Assembly: GCA_963971225.1 (NCBI GenBank)
Contig: OZ020269.1
Location: 77,042,450 to 77,106,449 of the forward strand
Reading direction: 5' to 3'
DNA: 64,000 nucleotides
Source: Melieria omissa
Taxonomy: Eukaryota > Arthropoda > Insecta > Diptera > Ulidiidae
In this document: positions 38,583-49,554 of the stretch, piece after piece
Layout: every line of letters starts with the position of its first letter
Position numbering within the stretch: the first letter of the stretch is position 1
Translations under genes and position numbers: made by a program
The notes under the pieces: model-generated
Databases searched by the model: none
Seen by the model: only the letters and a program-made list of their open reading frames with translations
Told to the model about the DNA's origin: nothing

Positions 38583-39110
38583 AGCTACGTATACACTGTA
38601 GAGAAATATACCGAGAGCTAGAGAAAAATCTCGCCTAGAGAAGTCTATACACTCAGTAGAGCTCTCTACGAGAGCTCGTCACAGTCTCTACCCGAGATTT
38701 TTTAGTCGAGAGTTTTTCGTAGTGTATACACTTTTTTCATTGGCTCTACGAGAACTCTAGCTCTATTGAACAAGTTCAATAGAGTTTAGAACTCTCGCAT
38801 GCAGGTTTTTTTGTTTATATGAATGCATAGTAGAGAATTTCACGATTTATGAATGTTTTTGAAAATGTGGTTTTAACTGAAGATGTTATTGAGTTTTTAA
38901 GAGCAACAAAATATCCAACAAACAAAAAATAACGAATAACGCAATGGCATCAGCGCCGAAGAAAAAACGTTTCAACTGATTTCGATGTTCGAGTCAAGGG
39001 TCCAGTGGACCCTACGCAAACCAGTAAATGTTGTCCGGACCCATTACATTGTTTTCCCGTATTAACCTGTTTGACCCTTTGAACATTTTATTTAATGAAC
39101 GTTAACGTTA
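38583..39110. other. No gene; palindromic CTCTACGAGAGCTC-type words
   Basis: 38585-38800 is full of short inverted words (GTATACACTGTAGAG, CTCTACGAGAGCTC, AGTGTATACAC, AACTCTAGCTCTATTGAAC). It may be one end of an unrecognised element. No coding content. Confidence 0.35.
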
Positions 39111-39116
39111 ATTTTA

Positions 39117-39322
39117 ACGCAGATCGTTCCCGCACATTCCGGAGTGGACTAAAAGTTTCCATCATTGCCAGGTTGGACTAAAAGTTATTATCGCGGCCGT
39201 CGTTGCCAGATTGGACTAAAAGTTGCTATCGCGGCCGTCGTTGCCAGATTGGATTATAGCACGGCACGTAGCGGCAGGGTTGCTTTGCACAGCGACAGAC
39301 TGCCTTATCGTTACAATACTTT
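39117..39322 (-). repeat. Partial gypsy-type LTR, inverted relative of 40085-40500
   Basis: On the minus strand it begins TGTAACGATAAGGCAGTCTG and runs through TGCAAAGCAACCCTGCCGCT to CCGGAATGTGCGGG, matching the first half of the solo LTR at 40085-40500. Contains an internal duplication (ATTGGACTAAAAGTT...GCGGCCGTCGTTGCCAG, twice). The downstream half is missing. Confidence 0.7.
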
Positions 39323-39890
39323 TTGTACCTTTTATGCTTTCAAACTTAATGACCAAAAACTTGTCCAAGCACTACTCAAAGCACTTCATCACACTGACTG
39401 TAAACTATTTAAGCAAACACATCTAAAATCATGCAGCACGAGTTTTTTAGCTTTTATGATGTTTTAAAAAGGTTAATTTTGAAACAAGTCAACGCATTTG
39501 TGAAATAAGCCACTATATCACATTACCCGACCATATCACATTACCCGAACTTACTCTAATATTATAAAATACACTAGTCAGAATAAGTTTAAGTAAGAAT
39601 AAGTCAAAATTATGTTATGATTAATTTTGACCTCAAAAATGGGTTCTTTGTTTATAAAAAACTGCACTTTTTGTTCTGTTTTAGATATATTAAAATAATA
39701 ATTTTCCATGTATTCGTATTTATTGACAATATACTCACAAAACGGAGCAGCCCAGTCGGAAATGGAACGATGAATCAATGCATTACGGAATGCTTATTTT
39801 TCGTTGTGGAGTACTCCATATTTCCCTTACGAATTCCCATTACTTTTTTAAGGAAATGGCCGCCTGACGTAAGCATTATTTCGTAAAGTA
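39323..39890. other. No recognised gene
   Basis: AT-rich. Overlapping frames on both strands (39578-39886) carry no domain. Confidence 0.35.
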
Positions 39891-40084
39891 TAAAGAGAAT
39901 CATATATGCTCACTTACTATTGTAAATAGAAAGGAATGCAAAGAAAGTGCTCGGAATACTTCGTGCTTGCATTCCAAATACTGTTTACTTTTTCGTATGA
40001 TAAGGTAATGCGACTTTATAAAAGTGAGCGCATACCGAACATGCTTTACGCATAGTTGAAAAAGTAAGCGTGGCACGAACATAT

Positions 40085-40500
40085 TGTAACGATAAGACAG
40101 TCTGTCGCTGTGCAAAGCAACCCTGCCGCTTCGCGCCGTGCCATAATTGAATGTGGCAACGACGGCCGCGATAATAACTTTTAGTCCAATCTGGCAACAA
40201 TGGTCGCGATCATCAGGGAAGCATTTAGTCCACTCCGGAATGTGCGGGCACGATCTGCGCGATGACCGGACAGAGTATAAAAGGTGGCCGGATGCGGGCA
40301 ACGAGTCAGTCTGGTTTTGACAAGTGAAGTTGCCACACGGAATAATTAAGCAAATACTTAAGTGTACGAACAGTAAAGTGTAAACTGTGAATAATAAAGT
40401 GACTGTTGGTGTATTTTATTGTCTGCGTTTAAGAAACTGACTGTGTTTTATTTTCAAATTACACAATCCAGAGATACGCAACAGCTTGGTATTCGTAACA
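40085..40500 (+). mobile_element. Solo LTR of a gypsy-type element
   Basis: Starts TGTAACGATAAGACAGTC, has a TATAAAAGGTGG box at about 40275, an AATAAAG signal near 40394, and ends GGTATTCGTAACA. Perfect 4-bp duplication ATAT at 40081-40084 and 40501-40504. Layout and ends resemble the gypsy-1 LTR, so it is a related lineage. No internal sequence on either side. Confidence 0.88.
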
Positions 40501-40865
40501 ATATGCTTACCGTTTCGCTTACCAATAGCATACAACGTAAGCAGTATGCCTTACAATATAGCTTACAGTGTAAGCTATACGTAATGATTACAAATAAATA
40601 CTTACTTTTTCCACCTTACATTAGGAATTCAATGATTGATTTAACTAAAATTTTTATTTAAATTTTTGTAAAAAATTTAAATTTAATTCTACAAAACAAA
40701 TATATATATATTACCTATATATATACGTATATTTATATATCTATATTATATATACTACTTTTTGTAATAAACATTTTTACCATTGCTGAAATTATAAGGT
40801 GACTTGTGCGTTTCTTGTAATTCTCAACTGTTTCATGTGGATAGCGATGGAAATAGATAAGTGTT

Positions 40866-40945
40866 CAAACAGCCCGCGCAGGATTCGAACCAGGGCCTGT
40901 GGCATGAAAAGCCAGCGCTCTACCCTCTAGACTATCGGAGCTACT
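40866..40945 (-). repeat. tRNA-Glu-like pseudogene or SINE head
   Basis: On the minus strand: TAGTCTAGAGGGTAGAGCGC (box A), loop TTTTCAT giving a TTC anticodon, and GGTTCGAATCC (box B). T-arm and acceptor pairing are broken (several mismatches), so it is not a functional tRNA. Confidence 0.55.
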
Positions 40946-41023
40946 CGGAACATACCTTACTAATACCTTACTTTTGGAAGCTTATATTTTTTTTATTTTT
41001 CATACATACTTTTACTTGCTTAC

Positions 41024-41352
41024 AGCCGCCGTGGCTCAGTTGGTTAGTGCGCGGTCCACCGAGTCGCATGCAGAGCGACGCAAGATCGAATCTGCATGTA
41101 GTAACACCTAAAAAAAAATAACGGGAAACTCGTTTTCTCTTTCGGTGGCTGTCCTCTCAGCTGGAAATGGCAAACCTCTGAGAGTAAAAATTGCCTATGA
41201 AAAAGCACCCAACCTGCCGTTCGGAACCGGCATAAAACTTTAGGTCCCTTCCACCCGCGTACAAAATTCACACGCACAACACGGGTGGTTGCGGGAAGCT
41301 AGGCCTTAGTCTCGCGTAAGCGGGCTGTCGTGCCAATCAATTATTATTATTA
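41024..41352 (+). repeat. tRNA-derived SINE, copy 4
   Basis: GCCGCCGTGGCTCAGTTGG head, family body and ATT tail. Perfect 13-bp duplication TTTACTTGCTTAC at 41011-41023 and 41353-41365. Inserted in the GTAAGC repeat. Confidence 0.93.
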
Positions 41353-41791
41353 TTTACTTGCTTACTTTGTAAGCTTAAAATTGAAGTATTCCTAACTTCG
41401 CTTACGAATACCTTACCGGGTAAGCATTTGTCTCTGTTCGGGCGTCGTCGTTTTTTTATATTTTTCATGCATACTTTTCCTTGCTTACTTGGTAAGCTTA
41501 AAATTGAAGTATTCATAACTTCGCTTACGAATACCTTACTTCTGTATGTTTCTTTTTTCAGCATACGAAATAAGGCATAAATCATGCATTACTTTGGAAT
41601 CACCTTACCAAATTTCCGACTGGGAGAATAAGTTTGCGTACAAAACTAATAACGGGGATTTCCAGTTATGCTTTTTATTTTTATTTGGAAATTTGTATTC
41701 CATTGAGCAGTAAACGGACGTGTAAATTATTTTTAAACGTACAGTGGTGAGCAAAATAATAAGAACAATACTTTTACTATTATGTTGGTAT

Positions 41792-42937
41792 TAGGCATCG
41801 CAATCCCGGGATCCCGGGATCCCGGACTTTTTCCAGTCCCGAAAATCCCGGGATTCAAATTCTTTTATCCCGGGATTTTCGGGATTGCAAAAGATGCTTC
41901 AAAGTTCAAATTAAATAAATTTTAAGGCACAAAAACCCAATTCCTTATTTGAGGGAGAAGGGAGGGGATAGAGTGCGTCTTTTGCAAAAGGCTTATGATT
42001 ATTTACTAAGCATTCAACCAACAAGTGTTGAATCTGAAGGATGTTTCTCTTCAGCAGGGTTCATTTGAAATAAATTTCGCTCTAGATAAGAGAACAAAAC
42101 ACTTAATGCCTTTGTATTTTTAAGATCTCAGTTTTTAGTTAATCAAAACGCTTAACTTTTTTATCGAAATAATCGAAGTAAAACTAAAAGCACAAACAAA
42201 TTAACTATTTTATTTTTTTTATCAAATATGCATATATATGCACTTTATGATACATCGGTTGCAAAGTAATAAGTTATGTTTAAGTGTCATTTTTGGATAA
42301 AACAAAATGCTATGAAACTGAAGTTAAATGTCAAATGAAAAACTTTTAAGTTAACTCTTCAATTCCCAGTGTCACCTGTAGGTGACAGATGCTTAATATT
42401 TGTTTTCCTACCACATAGGTTTTTATTTTAAAATTCTAACACTTGTATAGCAAAGTCAATTAGTAGTACTTGTTTATTTAATTTTCCTACCAACACTAGC
42501 GATACGTCATTTGTAAAATTTATTCATTTGTTTCACGCGTAATTAAAGCAGTGCGAGTTTGTGTGGTTTCTTTCAATATAAAAATGAGGGTAGTTTAAAC
42601 ATTTTTTATGTATTTTTTTGTCTTATCCAAACGTATCTAAGCTCTTTTATTTAAAAAGAACATTTTCTTTTTCACTATTTTGGACATGGGAATTGAAGGG
42701 TTAAACAAATTGTGATTAAATTCAAGATAAAAAATCTTGAAACTACCCAAATGTGATTAAAATGTGTCCATTTTTATGATAAATATATTATAAACAAGTA
42801 TTTATGCAATTCGGGAAAATTGTTTTATTAAAAAATTTGTTATATGAATCCCGGGATTAAATCCCGGGATCCCGGGATTTGACTTTTCAATCCCGAAAAT
42901 CCCGGGATCGCAAAATGGCAAACAATTGCGATCCCTA
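41792..42937. mobile_element. hAT-B copy 1 (CCCGGGATT-rich ends) inside the Tc1 element
   Basis: Starts TAGGCATCGCAATCCCGGG, ends AACAATTGCGATCCCTA, with the perfect 8-bp duplication GTTGGTAT at 41784-41791 and 42938-42945. Both ends are arrays of ATCCCGGGAT and AATCCCGAAAATCCCGGG words. No transposase. Contains a TTAA MITE (42355-42700). Confidence 0.92.
42355..42700. mobile_element. TTAA MITE inside hAT-B copy 1, 346 bp
   Basis: Starts CTCTTCAATTCCCA, ends GGGAATTGAAGGG, flanked by TTAA at 42351-42354 and 42701-42704. Subterminal GTCACCTGTAGGTGAC palindrome at 42372. piggyBac-like by terminus and target. Confidence 0.85.
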
Positions 42938-43245
42938 GTTGGTATATATTTCAAGCAAACAGTGTTGTTACAAAAACTTTTGATATACCCACATTGTCTT
43001 AGCTGTAATTATCACACAAATTTTACTGTTTTACAACAAATCGTATGACAACATTGTCCGACACCCGCTTTTTTTATCGATTTGAAAATAATTTTACTGT
43101 GCAAAAAATAAGAACACGTTGTCAAACCTGTTCTAAAAGCAAAATTTTCGCAAATTTCACTTAACGTAACGGTAAGTTATTGTATAAAAATATAAAAACT
43201 TGCATAGTACATGCTTAAAAAAAAATCTGTTTACTAACCATAGAA

Positions 43246-44982
43246 ATGGGTCGCGGAAAAAATGTAAATGTTGCACAAATGTAGAAAGACAAATGATCAG
43301 GGTGATGGTAGAAGAACGAAAAACATATCGCGAAATATCCACGATACTTAAGGGGGTCTCCTCATCAGTCAGTTTCAAAAAATCGATTATTTTTTTTTTT
43401 TTTCAATCGTTAGAACTTTTATCTGAGAATATTCTTGCAAAGTTTGAAAGTTCAACTCAAACTAGTTTAGGAGTTACAGGTTCGGGGAGAGTCTCGCGCG
43501 GGTCAAGCGCGAGCCAAGTGAAAACTTTACAGCCCACGTTCTGAAAACCATTTTTGTTTTAATTCCGTGCACGATTTAAAATAAACCATAAAAGCTATGT
43601 ATACAAGTAAGATACTGTTTTTTAGATTATTTAATTGTGCATAGACTGAACTAAAAAAATTTTCTAAAAGATTTTTATTTTACAATGTAGTTAACGCGCT
43701 TACTTAAATACAAGGCCGAAAAATCGAGTACTTTTTTAAAGAATGACAAAAATATTTAAATTACATCTTTTAAGCACCATAATAGTCTATACTATGCAGG
43801 AAAGCTTTCTGAATAAAAACGTATTTCAATTTCTTGTTTCAGGTAAAAATTACGGGCTGAGTCTTGCACGGAGTTTGAGTTGTCCGCGTCGAGCTGCTGC
43901 GCAAGATTGTTCATAAATCGGCCATTTTTATTTATTTTGAAATTACATAAACTTTTTTTTGTTGAATAAACGTATGTTAAAAAATATGCAAAAGATCATT
44001 GGTTTCTCTTGTTGTTCTCATGTTCAAAAAAAATCCTGAAAAACTACCTTTTTTCCAAGCTACTGATGAGGAGACCCCCTTAAGATATCGCTCTGCAAAA
44101 TCCATAATGCCGTAAATTGGATGCCAAAACCAGAAACTCGAGGCCGAAAAAAGAAAACGAGCGAAAAAATTGATAGGCGCTATATAAAAGCGGCAAAAGA
44201 CGACCCATTCAAGTCCTCAAAAGTAATTGGACTTGAATGTGGTGCACAAGTTAGCAGCTCTACCATTCGCAGAAGGCTACGGGAGACCAATTTATACGGC
44301 CGGGTGGTGCGCAAGGTGCTGATGTTGCTGCCAAAAATTTTTAAAAGAACAACTTCAGTTTGCCAGAAAGCACTTAGCTGTCAGAAACCAATCGAAGTGG
44401 CGCAGCGTACTTTTTAGTGATAAAACAAAGGTAAACCTAGTTGGATCGGATGGCAGGAAGTATGTTCGCCGCCCTGTCACCCGTGCGTATGACACCAAAT
44501 ACACGCAGAAGACTGTCAAGAATGAAGGTGGAAGCATTATGTTATGGGACTGCTTTGGATGGCACTGTGTGGGGCCCATACATCTCATAAAAGGCAACCT
44601 GGAGAGCCAAAAATACATTGACATACTGTCCACTGAAATGCTTCCCTATGCACAACAAGTTATGGGCCCTGGAGTCATTTTCCAACAGGATAATTACCCC
44701 AAACACACATCTCGCTTCGCCAAAGATTGGTTTGCAGCGCAAAATGTTATTCTTATGGAATGGCCCGCGCAAAGTCCTCACCTAAACCCAATTGAACATT
44801 AATTGGCGGACTTAAAACGCGCCATTGGTACTAAAATATTTAACAATACGGACGAATTATGGGCTGCAGCACAAATTTCATGGAATGCAATCCTTGTACA
44901 ACGATGTCGAGACCTTATTGACTCCATGAATAGGTGGTGCATTGCAGTGGAGTCCAGCAAGGGCTACAACACAAAATATTAA
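43246..44982 (+). pseudogene. Tc1-like DD34E transposase, interrupted
   Basis: Starts MGRGKN at 43246, then a frame break, an N-terminal DNA-binding segment (MIRVMVEERKTYREISTILK), then the TTAA element insertion exactly at its TTAA codons. It continues from 44084 with RGRKKKTSEKIDRRYIKAAK, SSSTIRRRLRE, a frameshift near 44325, a first catalytic Asp segment (FSDKTKVNLVG), second Asp (QQDNYPKHTS), third residue Glu (SPHLNPIE), then a TAA immediately after, and a tail to 44982. Inactive. Confidence 0.9.
43352..44079. mobile_element. TTAA-flanked element with GGGGGTCTCCTCATCAGT ends, 728 bp
   Basis: 18-bp perfect inverted ends; TTAA at 43348-43351 and 44080-44083. Removing it and one TTAA restores the transposase frame across the site, so the insertion point is certain. 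No gene. Pairs with 35574-36286 as a GG-ended, TTAA-targeting family of about 720 bp. Confidence 0.88.
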
Positions 44983-45261
44983 AAATGAGAATGGATTTGG
45001 TCTGTTAAATAGCAAAAATAATATTAACATTTAACTTGTTCTTATTATTTTGAACAACTTGTTTTCTATTTTTTTGTTAATTACATTCTTTTCTTGGGCT
45101 GTAAATAATCTTGAAAATAAAACCATGCTTAGCCACTGTTAACAAACCTATAAATAAAATGGTCTGCAAATTTATATGGTTATTTTTTAATTGGGTTAAT
45201 TTTTGTGCGAAGTTTAAGTGTATACATATTCCTGTTCTTATTATTTTGCTCACCACTGTAT

Positions 45262-46969
45262 ATGTGCTTGAAATTATATAGAAAGCAATAGAACCCAAGC
45301 GAAAAAATTAAAATGGATAAAAGGATAATCTTACTAAATATTTTCTAAATTGACAATTTCGTGAAATTAGAGACATTTTTGGAAGAGCACATTCGTTATT
45401 CCAAAAAGCCATCTTAAATCACAAAAAAACAGGAAATCCTGCTTCGTTACTACGATCTGACCATTTTCTTAAGCTACCCAGGTAATAGGATTAGATTGTT
45501 TTGCGATCAGTGCATCATAATATAAGGCTAGTTGCATCCGATTTCTTCAGAAATGTACAGAAATATTTTATAAAACCCAGTAGCAGTGACTTTATAAGAA
45601 AAGTCCTGAAATAAACATATTTTCTCTACATAACAGCATGTAAGAATCTCATATTTAGCCTACTAACAAGGAGCACATAATTGCTTTCGTGAAAGAGTCC
45701 ATCAAAGAGTCTAGAAAACCAGATTTTCAGGATTATGTGTTGTTATCTATGGAGTAGGAAGATTTATTATTCTCTCATAATGGTTTGGCATATTTGGCAT
45801 TAAAAGGCATCAACTAATTTGAAGAGGATTCAGTTAATACCCAAAATCTGACATTAACAGCAAAGCATAGCATTTGAGGGGGTATGGTATGGGCACAGAT
45901 AACTCATCATATAGATGTCCAGCGGCCAAGGAAAAAATGTGTCAAAAAGTTCGACAAATTTGGCCTCCGATAAGAGCTTTTTGGCCTCTAATGTCACTCA
46001 CCCAAACCCCGCTTCACACGCATTGTGCTCTGTTTTGAGATACAGAAATATGTATGTGATTTTTAGTCAAAACGGCGCACAGTGCTTCGACTCCATACAA
46101 AATTGCGGCAAAAATAGAAGGAGTACGTGAAATTCGCTGAAACTTTGCAGTCTAAGTAATTTTGGGCTGCTGACTTCAAAATTTGAGTTTGTTTCCAAAA
46201 AATATATATAGTTTAAAAAAAATCGAATATATATGGTTATATATTATTTTATCATCACCGAGCCCAAACCGCTGGAGCTATAATGATGAAATTTGGTCAA
46301 AAGTTGTATTTTAGAAAGTCAACCCTTAAAAAAGAAGCAATTTCAAAAAGTTGACCTTGATAGGGCGGAAAGGGGGTGGTGAAGCTTATATGGACGGACA
46401 TTGTTTTTTGGTCGGATTGTTTAAAAATTGTGTATATGTATACTAAAAAAGCAATAACAAAATACGTATTTCAGCGTTTTTCTAAATTCGACATTTAAAG
46501 GGTGGAAAGAGTGCTGTAAAGTTGCTTAAAGGATATACTTTTTGTTCATTTGATATCCGTAGAACTTAACATGAAGATGAGACAAGTGAATATGCAATGC
46601 AGCTCCATTTATAACGGCGAGACAATTATAAAAATTATTCTTCAAAACTAGGCCTTCTTTAAAATGAGACATTCCTCTTTTTTTTTTAATATCTTAGCGT
46701 TGAATCACATTTTAGCAATCAAATTCCATAATAATGAGAAAAGAACGGATAATATGGATCATAATGGGTTAAATAAGCGTACCAAACCTATTTTTATAAA
46801 AAACATTCATAGTTTATGGCTTTTACTTGTTTACACATTTTGGTCGCAATTTTAACTCAAGCGATTTCTGTAAAAAAATTAACATTAACAGTTTCGAAAA
46901 AATTGAATATTTTCCAAAGGCGCAAAAAGACGCAGAATTTTTTTTGCGGACTTAAGAGAAGAAATAATT
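45262..46969. other. No recognised gene or TE ends
   Basis: AT-rich anonymous sequence. A short GC-richer piece at 45880-46100 and a TATA-rich stretch at 46195-46250. Open frames at 45915-46130 and 46664-46855 have no domain. Confidence 0.35.
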
Positions 46970-47289
46970 TAATTGATTGGCACGACGGTCCGCTTACGCG
47001 AGACTAAGGCCTAGATTCCCGCAACCACCCGTGTTGTGCGTGTGAATTTTGTACGCGGGTGGAAGGGACCTATAGTTTTATGCCGGTTCCGAACGGCAGG
47101 TTGGGAGCTTTTTCATAGGCAATTTTTACTCTCAGAGGTTTGCCATTTCCAGCTGAGAGGACAGCCACCGAAAGAGAAAACGAGTTTCCCGTTATTTTTT
47201 TTAGGTGTTACTACATGCAGAATTCGAACTTGCGTCGCTCTGCATGCGACTCGCTGGACCGCGCACTAACCAACTGAGCCACGGCGGCG
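46970..47289 (-). repeat. tRNA-derived SINE, copy 5 (minus strand)
   Basis: Reverse complement of the family: GCCGCCGTGGCTCAGTTGG at 47289-47271 reading left, body, and tail near 46975. An (AAGAAGAAA)-like word lies on both sides but I cannot fix a clean duplication. The open frame 47036-47269 (+) is the antisense shadow shared by most copies. Confidence 0.9.
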
Positions 47290-48465
47290 GCCGTGAAAGA
47301 AAGAAGAAGAAAGTCCATCTAAAAAAGTTCATAAAACGGATTTACGCCAGTTAACGCCATTCGATTTAAATTGCCTTTCTAAATTTGGTTATTTTAAATT
47401 TTCATTGGTTAAAAAACATTCACTTTTGAAAATTCGTACAAAAAAACTTTTTTATGCTAAACAAAAAAAAACTGATCAGTGGTCTCGCTTCTATCAATGT
47501 AGTTTTAATATTAACAGAAATTGGTGGCCTATCTACAACAACACATTTTCTACATTTTTTTTTTATACATGCACCTAAATTTCATTTTTCCCCTTCATAC
47601 ATTTTTCTAAAAATAAATCCGACTTTGACAAGCTATATCTCCTAATCTTGACAATTTTTCGAGAAAGTATTTTGGATACAGCTTAATTAAAAAATTACCT
47701 TTAACATGATACTACTTTTGGCAAAATCCGCGATAATTTTTTTTCTTATTTTTGTCCACTCTCGAAGCACTGTGCGGCGCTTGTCTGTTATCATACCTTT
47801 TAAGAAGCCAGTCGAGATTGAGTGTTGATGGTCAAACGCGTAAGCGAGAGTGTCTCGGACGACAAGTGCGCGGTTCGATCCTTACTGTAGCTGCTAAGAT
47901 TTTGATGACTTTTTTTAATAATATTTTTTTTTACGACCCGCGAGAACAATATAAATGAAAAATTTATTTGGTTTCTAGATCTCTTGATTAGTAAATTGTT
48001 TGGTTTTGGAGACACATATAATTGTTCGCAATCAAGCAACCAAGCGCAGCATACGGTTACAAACAACCATACAGCAAAAAGATTCGGTTGATGATGACAG
48101 GCCCTCATGGGCGTACCTAGGTATTGGCTGAGGAGGGTAGTTCCCCCTTGGAAAACTATATTTTATATACATATGTACAGAAATCTATATTCTATTCTAT
48201 TTGAATTTTATATTCTGAATTTGGAAATGTAGTTATGCCTTTGGCCCCTTTAATTTGTTGCTGGGTACGCCCAGGCACTTGCTTTTCGCAAAAAAGAATG
48301 AAAAGATCGGCACTATTTGTCAAAACGGTTTAATTGTTCAGCGGTCACTACATTGTCGCAATACAGTTACGCCGACGCAGACTTGCTGGCGCCTCAGGTA
48401 TTGGCAATGCGTTGCCTTAGCAACGATGTGTATGTATCATGCCAAAGAAAATAAAGACTTCATAT
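47290..48465. other. Mostly anonymous; possible tRNA-like segment and MITE
   Basis: 47830-47895 has a box B-like GCGGTTCGATCCTTAC preceded by GGTCAAACGCGTAAGCG, perhaps a SINE head. 48109-48277 has inverted ends (GGGCGTACCTAGG / CTGGGTACGCCC) like a small MITE but no matching 8-bp flanks. No gene recognised. Confidence 0.35.
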
Positions 48466-49554
48466 CAGGGTGCGGAGAACGATCAAAATACGATCTTTCT
48501 CACGAATAATCGCAACCAAAAACTGAGTGCTTCTAATTTCTCGCGAGCGATAAAGTTGCGCTGCGAGCAAAAGCATTTACGATCTCTCACGAGAAATATA
48601 AATGGTCGGAAAAATCGCGAATGAGAAAATGTCGCTGCAAGCGTCGTCAGTTCGATCTTTCGCGATCGTTCGTTTGTTGCGAGCGCTTGTTGTTGTTGTA
48701 AAACTCAATCAGTAACTCGTATTGTGAAGATTGAATCTTTGAACGATCGCGATCGTTCGTCTGGGCAATAAATTATGTATATAGGAGTTTGAGCAGTTTG
48801 CTATTATACTCGGCTGCTACTGACTGAAGTTTATTTCCTAAAGGAAACTTATGTATAAAAGTTTGTAGATTTTAAAGACATTTTGTTAGGAAAATTATAA
48901 CAGAAAAATAGAAAACTTTGTGTTATGTTTGTATATGGTCTCGTAATGCCTTTTAGTGTTTCCTTATATGTATCCTTTAAGTTGTTTTCCACACAAAATG
49001 CACTTTGAAAAATCTGTGTCTTTATTATATGTAACAAGTTTCGTCTTGTCAATATTTGACACTTTGCCCATATTGATATAAAAAAAGCAAGCGCACAAGA
49101 AAATAATTTCACAAATCGTCCTTCGTCCGTATATATCGCAAAATAGACTAAATTCAATGATTGTTTGCAGCCACGCTCTACCGACAAACCTTACAAAAAT
49201 TCGTTCGCGATCGATCAAACATTCGCTCGCGAACGATCGAAAATTCGATCTTCTCATATTAGCTCGTTTTGCGATTGTATTTTATCGCGAGAAATACTTG
49301 AGCAAACGAGCGGTTGCGAATGATTTTCTGCATCAGCGTTCTTCCCACGACCGATCGCTTTCGTACGCTCGTTCGTTTGAAATGTGTATACATAAACTCG
49401 CTGCATACGATCTCTCACGAACGAATACGTAGGCAATGCATTCGCAACCGCTCGTTTGCTCAAGTATTTCTCGCGATAAAATACAATCGCAAAACGAGCT
49501 AATATGAGAAGATCGAATTTTCGATCGTTCGCGAGCGAATTTTTCCGCACCCTG
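48466..49554. mobile_element. hAT-like element with a perfect internal inverted repeat
   Basis: Ends CAGGGTGCGGA and TCCGCACCCTG are inverted; flanks CTTCATAT and GTTGAAAG match at only 4 of 8, so the hAT call is tentative. Inside, 49221-49322 and 49439-49540 are a perfect 102-bp inverted repeat with a 116-bp spacer. The whole element is rich in CGATCGTTCG, TCGCGAG and GATCTCTCACGA words. Same-peptide frames on opposite strands (49157-49432, 49254-49550) are a symmetry artefact. Confidence 0.6.

Larger units (their letters stand above)
39891..41640. repeat. GTAAGC/GCTTAC-rich repeat, interrupted
   Basis: Sequence with many GCTTAC/GTAAGC/CTTACGAATACCTTAC words at 39895-40084, 40501-40640, 40950-41023 and 41353-41640. 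It is split by a solo LTR (40085-40500), a tRNA-like segment and a SINE (41024-41352). 41353-41450 and 41470-41570 are a direct repeat (TTAAAATTGAAGTATTC, ACTTCGCTTACGAATACCTT). 40690-40765 is a TATA-rich microsatellite. No gene. Confidence 0.5.
41742..45259 (+). mobile_element. Tc1-like element, 3.5 kb, carrying nested insertions
   Basis: Ends CAGTGGTGAGCAAAATAATA and TATTATTTTGCTCACCACTG are perfect 20-bp inverted repeats (continuing to AGAACA), flanked by TA (41740-41741, 45260-45261). Carries a broken transposase (43246-44982), a hAT (41792-42937) and a TTAA-flanked element (43352-44079). Without insertions it would be about 1.6 kb, the normal Tc1 size. Confidence 0.92.

Noticed and set aside
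40866..40945. Functional tRNA-Glu gene
   Set aside because: T-arm and acceptor stems have several mismatches; pseudogene or SINE head.
47036..47269. Frame of about 77 codons repeated at several places (also 26399-26632, 30794-31051, 41044-41277)
   Set aside because: It is the antisense of the SINE body; recurrence reflects repeat identity, not a gene family.
48109..48277. hAT MITE with GGGCGTACC ends
   Set aside because: Inverted ends are visible, but the 8-bp flanks do not match; left unassigned.
49157..49550. Two opposite-strand frames with identical peptide segments
   Set aside because: Symmetry of the perfect 102-bp inverted repeat.
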